From Flavobacterium sp. LC2016-12 (GTDB lineage Bacteria > Bacteroidota > Bacteroidia > Flavobacteriales > Flavobacteriaceae): DNA of 64,000 nucleotides. The stretch is taken from assembly GCF_015351595.1 (NCBI RefSeq), contig NZ_JADKPT010000003.1, positions 124,001-188,000 of the forward strand, written 5' to 3'. Both the position numbers and the translations under genes were made by a program. This document shows positions 11,001 through 19,108 of the stretch, piece after piece (the stretch's first letter is position 1; every line of letters begins with the position of its first letter). The notes beneath the pieces are model-generated. The model searched no databases, was not told the origin of the DNA, and saw only the letters and a list, made by a program, of their open reading frames with translations.

Positions 11001-11596
11001 TCACCAACAGGTATTTCCTGGGTTTTAAAACCTATATAAGAAAATACAAGTACTGCCTGGCTACTTTTAACATCAATACTATACTTTCCATCAAAATCAG
11101 TTCCCACACTGTTTTTAAGTCCTTTTTCTATAATAGTTACTCCTGGAATTGGAATGCCCTGTTTATCGGTAACACTTCCTGTTACTTTTATTGCCTGAGC
11201 TTGTTTTTTAGGTTCTTCCGGCTTAATTTCATTATCCGCATTGGTTTTTAATAAAATTAGCTTGTCTTTGATAACATATGAAATACCTTTATTCTTAAAT
11301 AAATAATCTAAGACCGCTGAAATAGGTTTGTTTTTCAGCTTAATTGTTACCAATTCTTCATCATTTATTTTCTTATTGTTGTAAACAAAACTATAATCTG
11401 TACGTGACTGTATTTCTAAAAATACAGTACGGATTTTTACGTTTTCTAAATTCAATGTCACTTTACTATTTTGCGAATAGGTATTACTGTGAATTTGAAA
11501 AACAGAAATCATTAGGCATAATATTGTCAATTTCATGGTTTTATGTAATTGCAGGCAATAGAGTATTTTCATACCTATGCTATTGTTTTTTTTCAT
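8084..11596 (-). CDS. SusC/RagA-family TonB-dependent transporter with STN signalling domain
   Basis: 1170 aa outer-membrane porin that imports oligosaccharides by TonB energy. Order: long leader with signal peptide (to about residue 42), STN domain (about 46-118, TLNLENVKIRTVFLEIQ), carboxypeptidase-regulatory-like beta domain (about 137-215), TonB-box-like EVIVVGYGTQKK (216-227), plug domain (RPVVNATQALQGLVAGLNI) and the 22-strand barrel. STN domains are found in transporters that also signal to FecR-type anti-sigma factors. The FecR and ECF sigma genes lie directly upstream, so this protein probably induces its own operon. The translated ATG gives an unusually long pre-signal; M21 is a possible alternative start. 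Confidence 0.93.
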   Translation of the reverse strand: MKKNNSIGMKILYCLQLHKTMKLTILCLMISVFQIHSNTYSQNSKVTLNLENVKIRTVFLEIQSRTDYSFVYNNKKINDEELVTIKLKNKPISAVLDYLFKNKGISYVIKDKLILLKTNADNEIKPEEPKKQAQAIKVTGSVTDKQGIPIPGVTIIEKGLKNSVGTDFDGKYSIDVKSSQAVLVFSYIGFKTQEIPVGDKSKINVTLQEDTNILNEVIVVGYGTQKKTNLTGAVSQLNGEELQNRPVVNATQALQGLVAGLNITTDGGALDSRQNINIRGTGTIGDGSSANVLVLIDGAEGDLSSINPNDIENISVLKDAAASSIYGSRAAFGVILVTTKRGKSGKTIVNINTSTRVSSPVILPDMLDSYSFATYFNDGFKNNGQNPFFNDERLQRIKDFQDGKITTTIIPRPGDPTKWGDGYDHGNDNVDWYDAVFKPSVISQQTDLNISGGKEGLTYYLSGAFVDQPGFMRFNGDQFKRYNTSLRINADLFKWLSLTYTNRFIRENYARPTNMTDGLFNDLARQGWPVLPLYDPNGFLYDSPSPALPLRDGGQQNKIKDTFVQQLNLVFKLTQDWKLKWDYTYRTINEFQHWDLQTTYNHDVAGNPYVADSKSEVHEQAYKEDYWNSNIYTDYNKSFGNHHFTGLLGMQAETTNNRDLGATRQGIIIRDIPVIDATSGTDYYGKIVPPNVNGRYGDWALNGYFGRINYNYDGRYLIEGNLRYDGSSRFRTDTRWVWSPSVSVGWNVAKEAFWKPLESVVGMLKFRASYGSLANQDTNNWYITYVTQPIGIANGNWLVNGTRPNTATAPGLVDPDLTWETVKTWDVGVDFALFNNRLTGTFDYFKRTTNNMVGDAQELPVILGTAVPKSNNTDLETYGFDMNISWKQQLNNGFGYSITALLADNQTKITRFPNLTNTFDKRIAGQMEGDIWGYQTIGIAKTQAEMDAHLSSLPNGGQNGLGNTWGAGDIMYQDVNGDGVINNGSNTLNDHGDYVKIGNNKARYTYGLDLGANYKGFDFRAFFQGVGKRDYWNNTALFWGMKGSVWGSTGLAEHLDYFRDDANSPLGENLDSYYARPVVGSDKNQKTQSRYLINAAYMRLKNLQFGYSLPKQALERIGVSNVRFFFSAENIWTVTDVPGMFDPESLDKVGQDGNVYPLSKTYSLGLNISL

Positions 11597-11644
11597 AATT
11601 TTGGTTTTTTAGTTAGTTAACTTGCAAGAGTTGATTATTTATTT

Positions 11645-11676
11645 AAATCGGGAAATTTTGGCGAATTTTCCGATTT
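11645..11676 (-). promoter_or_regulatory. Stem-loop in the FecR-SusC gap
   Basis: Arms 11645-11658 and 11663-11676 (AAATCGGGAAATTT with GAATTTTCCGATTT) can form a 14-bp stem with two G:U pairs and a 4-nt loop. It lies between the fecR-like stop and the susC-like start. On the minus strand it is not followed by a T run, so it does not look like a plain terminator. It could set mRNA stability or the ratio of regulator to porin (inference). Confidence 0.5.
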
Positions 11677-11719
11677 TACTTAGTCATGTTTTTCCTCATA
11701 GGCAGTTTTCTTTTTTAGG

Positions 11720-12841
11720 TTAATAAATAGTGATTTTTTTGTTTTCTATTTTATAATTGAAATCAGTATCAAACTGAAAAGTACTTAAAACCTCGTCGAT
11801 AGTTTGATCCTTAAATTCTGCTGTATAAACCTCTTCGTTTAACTTTTTATTTTTATTTTCTATGGTAACGCCATAGTATCTTTCTAGTTTTCTTATTACT
11901 TTATCAAATGGCATTTCTCTAATTACCAAGCCTTTTTCCATCCACTTTGTGGCAATTGAAGTATCTACTTTTGAAAATTGAATATTTTTACTGTTTGGGT
12001 GCCAGTCTGCCTCATATCCAGGTTTTAAAAATTGAGCTTTAGTTCCTTTTTCAGCTAATTTTACAGATCCTTCAACAAGAACCGTTTTAACAGAAATATC
12101 TTCCGGATAAGAACTAACATTGAATTTGGTTCCTAAAACAGTTATATTCAGTTTATTTACACTTACTATAAAAGGATGTTTTTTATCCTTACTCACTTCA
12201 AAGAAAGCTTCCCCGGTAAGTGTTACGTTTCTAAAACCTTTTAGAGAAAATGCAGAAGGGTATTTTAAAGAAGAACCAGCATTCATATGCACTAAAGTTC
12301 CATCAGACAATCTTACATTAAAAGTTTTTCCGTTTGGAACCCTTAATAAATTGTATTCGATATCAGTTGGTTTGTTTGCAGCTTTGTTATAGGTTATTTC
12401 GTTTTGAGTACTCTTACCGATAATATTACCGTCATTGTCTGTTATGTTTTGCTGTTTTTGGTTAGAAAGCGAAATAATTTCCCCATTTCCCAAATCAAGC
12501 GTCACGGCGTAGGGATCCATAATAACATCAGGTTTAGAGTATTGCCATACGCTATACCCTCCAATAATAAAAATTATACCAACGGCAGCATATTTCATAA
12601 TGGATCTTGCCAGCCGTTTTTTTGTTTTAGAATTTGATTTTGATAGTATTCTATTGAATGCTGCAGTAGGATCTAAATTTTCAATATCGGGAAGATTTCC
12701 GGTTTTTAATTTGATCAATTCAAGACGATTAAAGAGCTCTCTGTTTTCAGGCGAAGATTCGAACCACTCAATAAAAGTCGCTTGTTCTGTAACGCTGAGT
12801 TGCCCTTTTAATTTTTTAATAATAATTTCTGCTATGTCCAT
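11720..12841 (-). CDS. FecR-family anti-sigma factor
   Basis: 373 aa inner-membrane protein. The N-terminal cytoplasmic part (residues 1-80, containing WFESSPENRELFNRLE) would bind the sigma factor. One membrane helix follows (about 83-102, YAAVGIIFIIGGYSVWQY). The periplasmic FecR domain covers about 155-275 (VPNGKTFNVRLSDGTLVHMN and LTGEAFFEV), and a C-terminal DUF4974-like domain about 300-372 (MPFDKVIRKLERYYGVTI). It lies 86 bp after the ECF sigma gene and 123 bp before susC-like, the standard order of Bacteroidota sigma/anti-sigma/transducer systems. The STN domain of the transporter should contact its C-terminal part when substrate binds. Confidence 0.93.
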   Translation of the reverse strand: MDIAEIIIKKLKGQLSVTEQATFIEWFESSPENRELFNRLELIKLKTGNLPDIENLDPTAAFNRILSKSNSKTKKRLARSIMKYAAVGIIFIIGGYSVWQYSKPDVIMDPYAVTLDLGNGEIISLSNQKQQNITDNDGNIIGKSTQNEITYNKAANKPTDIEYNLLRVPNGKTFNVRLSDGTLVHMNAGSSLKYPSAFSLKGFRNVTLTGEAFFEVSKDKKHPFIVSVNKLNITVLGTKFNVSSYPEDISVKTVLVEGSVKLAEKGTKAQFLKPGYEADWHPNSKNIQFSKVDTSIATKWMEKGLVIREMPFDKVIRKLERYYGVTIENKNKKLNEEVYTAEFKDQTIDEVLSTFQFDTDFNYKIENKKITIY

Positions 12842-12927
12842 TTTAAATAATATTAGTGTAGGTCTTAAATAAAGATCCTCTATACTAGAAAACGGGTAGT
12901 GAAAAAGTAAAAAAAAATTATTTTTTT

Positions 12928-13461
12928 TTATAAAATGGTGCAGACTGCGGTAATAAGGAGCATAAGATACTGATCCTGAAGTATAGAACGCAAAGTTTTA
13001 TAACCCTTTTTTAAATGATACTTTACGGTATTTATTGAAATATTAAGTGTTTCAGCAGCTGCTTCATATTTGAGTCCTTCCAATACACATAACTCAAACA
13101 CACGCTTAGACTGATCTGGCAAAGTACCCAGCATTTCGAAAATATAAGTGCTTTTTTCAAAATCAATTAAATTTTCTTCATGAGAAACTTCAAAAATATC
13201 ACTTTCGATAATCTTGGTTATTTTCTTACTCTTTTTTATTCTTTTAAGGCTATTATTTTTTATTGAAATAAAAATATAATTTTTAAGATTTAAAATTTCA
13301 TTTGAAGCATCTAATTGACTTAAGACCTTTTCAATCACATCTTGAACTACATCTTCCGCCTCATCCATATTTTCTAAATAGCTGTACGCAACCAAACACC
13401 ATTCTCGATAGTGAGTATGAAATAATGTTTCTATATTGTTTAAAGTAAACCTATTTATCAT
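12928..13461 (-). CDS. ECF-type RNA polymerase sigma factor
   Basis: 177 aa. Region 2 spans about residues 10-75 (HYREWCLVAYSYLENMDEAEDVVQD pattern) and region 4 about 115-165 (LPDQSKRVFELCVLEGLKY, then a helix-turn-helix SINTVKYHLKKGYKTLR). It is first in the sigma/anti-sigma/SusC/SusD set and would direct polymerase to the susC-like promoter once released by the FecR-type protein. A short hydrophobic tail (LMLLITAVCTIL) ends the protein, which is seen in some Bacteroidota relatives. An AT-rich 686-bp region lies upstream. Confidence 0.93.
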   Translation of the reverse strand: MINRFTLNNIETLFHTHYREWCLVAYSYLENMDEAEDVVQDVIEKVLSQLDASNEILNLKNYIFISIKNNSLKRIKKSKKITKIIESDIFEVSHEENLIDFEKSTYIFEMLGTLPDQSKRVFELCVLEGLKYEAAAETLNISINTVKYHLKKGYKTLRSILQDQYLMLLITAVCTIL

Positions 13462-13560
13462 AAGAGTGTATTAAAGCATAACTAATGACTTATTTTCGAA
13501 ATTTGCGGCTAAATTAAAGAGACAAATTTCAGACTAAGGAATATTTTAATAATTAATATA

Positions 13561-13594
13561 CAAACATAATAAAACGTTTTAGTAAAAAACCAAA
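13561..13594 (-). promoter_or_regulatory. Candidate promoter of the ECF sigma gene
   Basis: On the minus strand a TATGTTTG box (complement of 13561-13568) fits the Bacteroidota -7 consensus TAnnTTTG. A TTTG (complement of 13591-13594) lies 22 nt upstream, slightly more than the usual spacing. The leader to the start codon at 13461 would be about 95 nt. Confidence 0.4.
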
Positions 13595-14054
13595 CAATTA
13601 TACATTTCTTATTATTTTTATTATAAAAAAACATAAAGTATTTTTTATAATCCAAATTTTAAACAATTACTAACACAAAAGCTGATACTGCTATTTTTCC
13701 GCAATATTTTTCCGCAGACTAAATATTAGAAAAAATAATATTCGTAAGAATTTTTATATCGATTTTTTTTATAAAAACGCTTGTATTTCAACAATTATAA
13801 GATTGAGGTTTTATTTTCTTTTTCATTTATATTACCCGATTTTCACTTATGGCGTATTTAACAAACATAAAAAATGTCTCTAATTTTGCTACAAAAACTT
13901 AAGGCGGTTTTTTCGAAATTTTCAATTTAAAAATTTAAAATATTCTTTTTTAGTTTTCTGCATCGGAAATTAACCATACAAAACATATTGGGCTTTCCTA
14001 ACCTAGTATTTTATATAAATTTATTTATTCCATAACGCGTATTATATTTATACA

Positions 14055-14092
14055 AAAAAGATCAAACATAAATTAATGTCTGATCTTTTTTT
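14055..14092 (-). terminator. Terminator of the PRC-barrel gene
   Basis: AAAAGATCA...TGATCTTTTTT with inner pairs AACAT/ATGT makes a stem of about 9-10 bp with one mismatch, followed on the minus strand by TTTTTT. It lies about 55 bp downstream of the stop at 14148. The flanking A and T runs would allow function on either strand. Confidence 0.7.
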
Positions 14093-14147
14093 GGAATCAA
14101 TTTACCAGATTGATCTTTATCTTATATGACACCTCCAACTAGTAGAA

Positions 14148-14660
14148 TTAGTGATTGTCAAATTCTCTGCGTTTGTAAAAACTGTCATCCTCACTATCAT
14201 AATTAAGACTAGAATCATTTTCAGGATAGTATGATTTCATTACACTTCGCTCATAATTTCTGTCAAAATTATTTTCTCTGTTGTATCTGCTTGTGCTTCG
14301 AAAGGTATCATATCCTATACTATTAGCCATAACAATTTTGGTATCTTTGTTTATATTTACAGATCCAATTGGTATGATAATATGGCTGTCTCCTTCTCTA
14401 TAGATAAACTCTCTCCCATTGTCATTCGCTATAACATCACGCACTTCATTACGATTGTCCTCTAATAATCCTTTATCTAGTTTTACGTCCAGATAAACTA
14501 CGCGCTGCATATCTTTATTCACCCAAAGATTATCAATTTTACCAATTGTATGGTTTTCTGCGTCTACTATCTTCCATCCTCTTACATCAGAATAATCTGA
14601 AGCTACTTTATAATTGGATAGTTCGTCCAGTCTGTATAAGTTTTTGTCTTTATTTTCCAT
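14148..14660 (-). CDS. PRC-barrel domain protein
   Basis: 170 aa with no signal peptide. Residues about 15-115 have the PRC-barrel pattern: VRGWKIVDAENHTIGKIDNLWVN, then RVVYLDVKLD and HIIIPIGSVNI. This small beta-barrel fold binds protein or RNA partners in several unrelated systems. The C-terminal 50 residues are Asn/Asp/Arg/Tyr-rich and look disordered. Such proteins are often stress-related in Bacteroidota, but nothing here proves that. A tiny membrane protein gene on the same strand lies 187 bp upstream. Function unknown. Confidence 0.75.
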   Translation of the reverse strand: MENKDKNLYRLDELSNYKVASDYSDVRGWKIVDAENHTIGKIDNLWVNKDMQRVVYLDVKLDKGLLEDNRNEVRDVIANDNGREFIYREGDSHIIIPIGSVNINKDTKIVMANSIGYDTFRSTSRYNRENNFDRNYERSVMKSYYPENDSSLNYDSEDDSFYKRREFDNH

Positions 14661-14847
14661 AATTTTTTAAATAATATTATATACTGTTTTTTTCTGCTGG
14701 GTATAACTGCAGGAAACTAATCCATATCATTCAGCATTTCCACAAATAAATTTTTAATTGCATAATCTACACTGTATCAAGCATATTTTCAAATTTCTTA
14801 GTGCGCGAAAAAAATATTAGTCCTATTGGATCCTCGGTTATTATGTC

Positions 14848-15003
14848 TTACTGTGCACTTGTAGTATTTTCGACTTCTATGCTACTTTCACCGTGCGCTT
14901 CATGATCTGTAAAATAGACGTAATATATAAGTCCCGCGATTATTAACAATACAGCAATCCAAGGCCATATTGGTTTCTTTTTCTCAATTTTAATTTCTGC
15001 CAT
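14848..15003 (-). CDS. 51-aa single-pass membrane protein
   Basis: An ATG at 15003 opens a 51-codon frame closing with TAA at 14848-14850. The protein has a basic start (MAEIKIEKKKP), one clear membrane helix (about residues 12-31, WPWIAVLLIIAGLIYYVYF), and an acidic, polar tail with two histidines. A positive-inside topology puts the tail in the periplasm. It is upstream of the PRC-barrel gene on the same strand. I know no function; the clean helix and charge pattern make a real gene likely. Confidence 0.65.
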   Translation of the reverse strand: MAEIKIEKKKPIWPWIAVLLIIAGLIYYVYFTDHEAHGESSIEVENTTSAQ

Positions 15004-15315
15004 AACTTATTTTTTATGATTGTAAAATAGTTTTAATTCAATATTAAAGATACAAAGGACACCAGATTAAGAAGTATTTAATTTCAACAGGATGTTACAC
15101 AATTCCCAGCAGATTAAATGTTTTGAATTAATATCTAAAAGTTCAGATTTAAAACCAATGAAAGATAAAAGGATAATAACATCTTATTTTTTACACAACA
15201 AGTCTTACAGAATTAGATAGGATCAATCTAATTTTTAATAATTCAAACGTTTTCATCTTTATTTTAAATCAACAATAATCAATTTAACGTAACTTTAATG
15301 TAAAATACTGATATT
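15004..15315. other. Divergent gap between small membrane protein and methyltransferase genes
   Basis: About 310 bp, AT-rich. It must hold promoters for both directions. The best + candidate is TAACTTTA just upstream of the methyltransferase start, one mismatch from TAnnTTTG and without a good -33 partner. Nothing else is seen. Confidence 0.4.
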
Positions 15316-16182
15316 ATGGAAACGAATAACATGCAATTTGACCCTATCAAGTATAAAACCACAACGAGAGAACAATGGCAAGAAGCCGCCAATGCATGGT
15401 ACCGTTGGAGTGATACGCTTCATCAATGGCTTGGACCTTCAACTGACAGGATGCTGGAACTTGCTGACATTACTAAAGGTAATCACGTGCTGGATATCGC
15501 TGCCGGAGCTGGGGAACAAACCATTACTACCGCAAAGAAAGTTGGAACATCTGGTTATGTTTTAGCAACGGATATTTCTCCAAATATTCTTGAATATGCA
15601 AAAAAAATGTTTAGTGAGAATGGCTTACATAATGTTGAAACAAAGGTAATGGATGGTGAGAATCTGGAACTGGATGATGCATCATTTGACGCTGTCATTT
15701 CAAGGGTTGGTTTGATTTATTTTCCCAATCAGCAAAGAGCATTAAAAGAAATTTTAAGAGTATTAAAACCAGGTGGAAAAGTAGCAGTAATTGTTTATTC
15801 GACACCAGAAAAAAATAAATTTTTCTCAATCCCTGTTTCCATTATTCGAAACCGCGCGAAATTACCTCCACCACTCTTAGGTCAACCAGGTCCTTTTAGT
15901 TTAGGTTCTGAAGGTGTTATAGAGAAAGCTTTTACTGATGCCGGATTTATTAATGTAAAATCTGAGCTTGTAGATTCACCCCTATATTTATCTTCGGCTG
16001 CAGAATGTGTTCAGTTTGAAAAAGAATCTTTTGGTGCCTTGCATCAAATGTTAAGCAGTTTACCAGATCCGGAGAAAGAATCTGTATGGCTTGAAATCGA
16101 AAAAGAACTTAAAAGTTTTGAATCAGATAACCGTTTTGTCGGCCCTTGCGAGATGATTGTGGCAATGGGAGAAAAAAAATGA
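15316..16182 (+). CDS. SAM-dependent class I methyltransferase
   Basis: 288 aa cytoplasmic protein. Motif I is VLDIAAGAGEQT (about 58-69), followed by an acidic beta-2 end (VLATDISPNIL), motif II/III (SFDAVISRVGLIYFPNQ) and LRVLKPGGKVAVIVY. This is the UbiE/Methyltransf_11 pattern. The substrate is unknown; small-molecule methylation is the usual role. A TPR lipoprotein gene follows 67 bp downstream on the same strand, so the two may be co-transcribed. Confidence 0.9.
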   Translation: METNNMQFDPIKYKTTTREQWQEAANAWYRWSDTLHQWLGPSTDRMLELADITKGNHVLDIAAGAGEQTITTAKKVGTSGYVLATDISPNILEYAKKMFSENGLHNVETKVMDGENLELDDASFDAVISRVGLIYFPNQQRALKEILRVLKPGGKVAVIVYSTPEKNKFFSIPVSIIRNRAKLPPPLLGQPGPFSLGSEGVIEKAFTDAGFINVKSELVDSPLYLSSAAECVQFEKESFGALHQMLSSLPDPEKESVWLEIEKELKSFESDNRFVGPCEMIVAMGEKK

Positions 16183-16249
16183 AAATAGAAAAAATGAATT
16201 ATTGACTCCAGCAGTGTTTTATAAATTCAAGAACTTAAAAAATGAAATT

Positions 16250-17971
16250 ATGCGAAACATTTTCTATTTATTTTGCTCAATTTTAATTTACTGTTCCTGC
16301 AATCGGGATGCAAAAAATAAAACTATTAAAACAAGTAGCGTAAGTACTAACTACAACTGCAGTATACCCGAGGTTTCAGACAAAAGTTGGTATTCATCAG
16401 GTAAAAAAGCACCTTTATTTAGAGGCCTGGATGGATTTAATTTTCTAATATCTACAAAAAACACAGAAGTCCAAAAATATTTCAATCAAGGATTAATGCT
16501 TTCCTTCGGGTTTAATCATGCCGAAGCGGCGCGTTCATTTTTTGAAATTACACTACAGGAACCTCAGTGCGCAATGGGATGGTGGGGTTATGCCTATGTA
16601 CTTGGTCCAAATTATAATGCCGGCATGGAAAAAGATAATTTTACACGGGCTTTCGACGCTGTAAAAAAAGCAAAGGCATATTCAGGATCTTGTACTGAAA
16701 AAGAAAAAGATTTGATTAATGCTTTAATACAACGGTATTCTAAAGATACGACAATTGTACGATCAGTACTCGATTCATCTTATGCTGCCGCAATGCGAAA
16801 AGTATATAAAAAATATCCTAAAGATGTCATGATAGGCGCCCTTTTTGCAGAATCCATAATGGATCAACATCCTTGGGATTTATGGAATAAAGACGGAAAA
16901 CCGCAGCCCTGGACACCAGAAATAATAAGAGTACTTAAAGAATGTATGGTGATAGAACCAAAACATGCTGGCGCAAACCATCTTTATATACATGCTGAAG
17001 AAATGTCTCAACATCCTGAAAATGCAGAAAGCAGTGCCGACTTGCTTTACAATTTAGTTCCGGGCTCCGGACATTTGGTACATATGCCGTCTCACATTTA
17101 TATAAGAACAGGGCGTTACCATGATGGTGTCACTGCTAATCAAAAGGCCGTTGAAATTGACAGCTTGTATATTGATGCATGTCATGCCCAGGGAGCATAT
17201 CCCCTTGCCTATTATCCTCACAACTATCATTTTCTTTCGGCCTGCGCCACACTAAGCGGAGAAAGTAAACTTGCTATAAAAGGGGCGTTTGCAACGGCTA
17301 ATCATGCCCATAAAAAACTACTTCTTGACCCTGCATGGTCCACTTTACAACATTATTACGCTATACCCTGGTATGTTCAGGTAAAACTTGGTTTATGGCA
17401 AGAGATCCTAAGTGCTCCGCCGCCTGAAAAAGAATTAAAATACCCATTGGTAATTTGGCATTATGCGCAAGGAATGGCAATGCTATCTAAAAGTCAAACA
17501 ATCGAAGCAAAAAAACACCTTGCCTCTATGAAAAAAATAATGAACGATCCTAAAATAAAAGATTTAACAATTTGGGGTATCAACAGTGTATTTGACTTAT
17601 GCGAAATTGCCTCGAAAACTTTGGAAGGAGAAATTTACGCCAGAGAAAAGAAATACAATCAGGCAATTCTTCTTTTAAAAGAAGCTGTAAGAAAAGAAGA
17701 TGCACTAAATTATAATGAACCGCCAGATTGGTTTTTTTCTGTTCGTCATCATTTAGGTGCTGTTTTGATTAGTGCAGGAAAATATAAAGATGCTGTAAAA
17801 ATATATGAAGATGATTTAAAAAACTTCCCAAATAACGGCTGGGCTTTAAAAGGGCTGGCTATTGCTTTTGAAAAACTTGATGACAAAAATAAGTCTAACG
17901 AAGCAAAAATTCGCTTTAATAATGCCTGGAAATATGCGGATATTGAAATTACTTCTTCAAGAATATTGTAA
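16250..17971 (+). CDS. TPR-repeat lipoprotein
   Basis: 573 aa from the ATG at 16250. The frame is open upstream to a TTG at 16157, but only the 16250 start gives a proper lipoprotein signal (MRNIFYLFCSILIYCSCN, lipobox Cys at 15 or 17). TPR-like helices run through the protein, clearest at the N-terminus (YFNQGLMLSFGFNHAEAARS) and C-terminus (YKDAVKIYEDDLKNFPNNGW). Two His-rich motifs, NHLYIHAEEMSQHPE and HMPSHIYIRTGRYHDG, typify a conserved family of unknown function and could bind metal (inference). It follows the methyltransferase gene. Confidence 0.8.
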   Translation: MRNIFYLFCSILIYCSCNRDAKNKTIKTSSVSTNYNCSIPEVSDKSWYSSGKKAPLFRGLDGFNFLISTKNTEVQKYFNQGLMLSFGFNHAEAARSFFEITLQEPQCAMGWWGYAYVLGPNYNAGMEKDNFTRAFDAVKKAKAYSGSCTEKEKDLINALIQRYSKDTTIVRSVLDSSYAAAMRKVYKKYPKDVMIGALFAESIMDQHPWDLWNKDGKPQPWTPEIIRVLKECMVIEPKHAGANHLYIHAEEMSQHPENAESSADLLYNLVPGSGHLVHMPSHIYIRTGRYHDGVTANQKAVEIDSLYIDACHAQGAYPLAYYPHNYHFLSACATLSGESKLAIKGAFATANHAHKKLLLDPAWSTLQHYYAIPWYVQVKLGLWQEILSAPPPEKELKYPLVIWHYAQGMAMLSKSQTIEAKKHLASMKKIMNDPKIKDLTIWGINSVFDLCEIASKTLEGEIYAREKKYNQAILLLKEAVRKEDALNYNEPPDWFFSVRHHLGAVLISAGKYKDAVKIYEDDLKNFPNNGWALKGLAIAFEKLDDKNKSNEAKIRFNNAWKYADIEITSSRIL

Positions 17972-18169
17972 AACTAAATTAGTTCAAAATGCCGTACATA
18001 CCTTCTGTCAAATATATTTTTATAAATTTGTTCCAACTAATAGATTAATGTGTTCTTAAAAAAGATTTTATTACAACTTAACTAGATCCTAATTTCTACT
18101 AAAAAAGAATAAAGTTAACTTGTTTCTGTTTCATCTTAATTAGTTCCCTAATTCTGCATCATCAAATAA

Positions 18170-18529
<360 letters not shown>

Positions 18530-18536
18530 ATATTTT

Positions 18537-18995
18537 TTAAGAACGAGGCTTCGGTAAGTTTCTGTCGTACATAATAATAGTTCCTGCTATTGCCACGTTT
18601 AAGCTTTTTACTGATTTAAACTTTACCAGATGATGGCATTTATCCATTACTTTTTTGGATAAACCATGATCTTCTGCTCCCAATAAATAAACACAACGTC
18701 TTGGATGTTCAAAGGTTTCTAAATCTGAAGCTTTATCATCTAATTCAACACCAACCAAGCGTGCGCCTTTAGGTAAGTTTTCGAAAAAAGCTTCAAAAGT
18801 ATCATAATGAAAATAGGGAATCGCTTTTACTGCATCATGAGTATCCGAGGCTTGTTTTGCATATCGATTACCAATGGTAAATATAAAAGTAGCACCTAAA
18901 TTTTGAGCCGATCGCCACAAAACACCCAAATTTTCAGGTGTTTTACCATTTTGTATCCCGATCCCAAAATATTCATTTATAAAATTATCATTCAT
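18537..18995 (-). CDS. TrmH/SpoU-family RNA 2'-O-ribose methyltransferase
   Basis: 152 aa from the ATG at 18995; the frame extends 12 codons upstream to a TTG, which I reject because the promoter lies there. SPOUT motifs are present: motif 1 NLGVLWRSAQNLGATFI with the conserved Asn and Arg, motif 2 CVYLLGAEDHGLS, and motif 3 SLNVAIAGTIIMYDR forming the trefoil-knot SAM site. It has the short single-domain form without an N-terminal RNA-binding extension, like TrmL or TrmH-type tRNA enzymes. The target nucleotide cannot be told. The mRNA is probably leaderless. Confidence 0.88.
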   Translation of the reverse strand: MNDNFINEYFGIGIQNGKTPENLGVLWRSAQNLGATFIFTIGNRYAKQASDTHDAVKAIPYFHYDTFEAFFENLPKGARLVGVELDDKASDLETFEHPRRCVYLLGAEDHGLSKKVMDKCHHLVKFKSVKSLNVAIAGTIIMYDRNLPKPRS

Positions 18996-19000
18996 AAATG

Positions 19001-19031
19001 CAAAAGTACAAACTGTAAGCAGATAAATCAA
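19001..19031 (-). promoter_or_regulatory. Promoter of the TrmH-type gene
   Basis: On the minus strand TTG (complement of 19029-19031), a 20-nt spacer and TACTTTTG (complement of 19001-19008) match the Bacteroidota -33/-7 pattern. Only five bases separate the box from the ATG at 18995. The predicted RNA therefore starts at or within a few bases of the start codon. Confidence 0.6.
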
Positions 19032-19108
19032 TTTTTTATTGATCCGAAAAAAGGAAACCCACTATTTGTTATTCCTTTTAATACTAAATATTCGTTTTCT
19101 ACAGCTGA

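Larger units (their letters stand above)
13462..14147. other. Long AT-rich gap upstream of the sigma factor gene
   Basis: A 686-bp gap with very low GC. Beyond the candidate promoter (13561-13594) and the terminator at 14055-14092 I see no coding frame, tRNA or repeat. A lone TAATTTTG box on the + strand near 13880 has no gene behind it. Confidence 0.6.

Noticed and set aside
13878..13890. TAATTTTG promoter box on the + strand
   Set aside because: No TTG partner at the right distance and no + strand gene follows within 1 kb.
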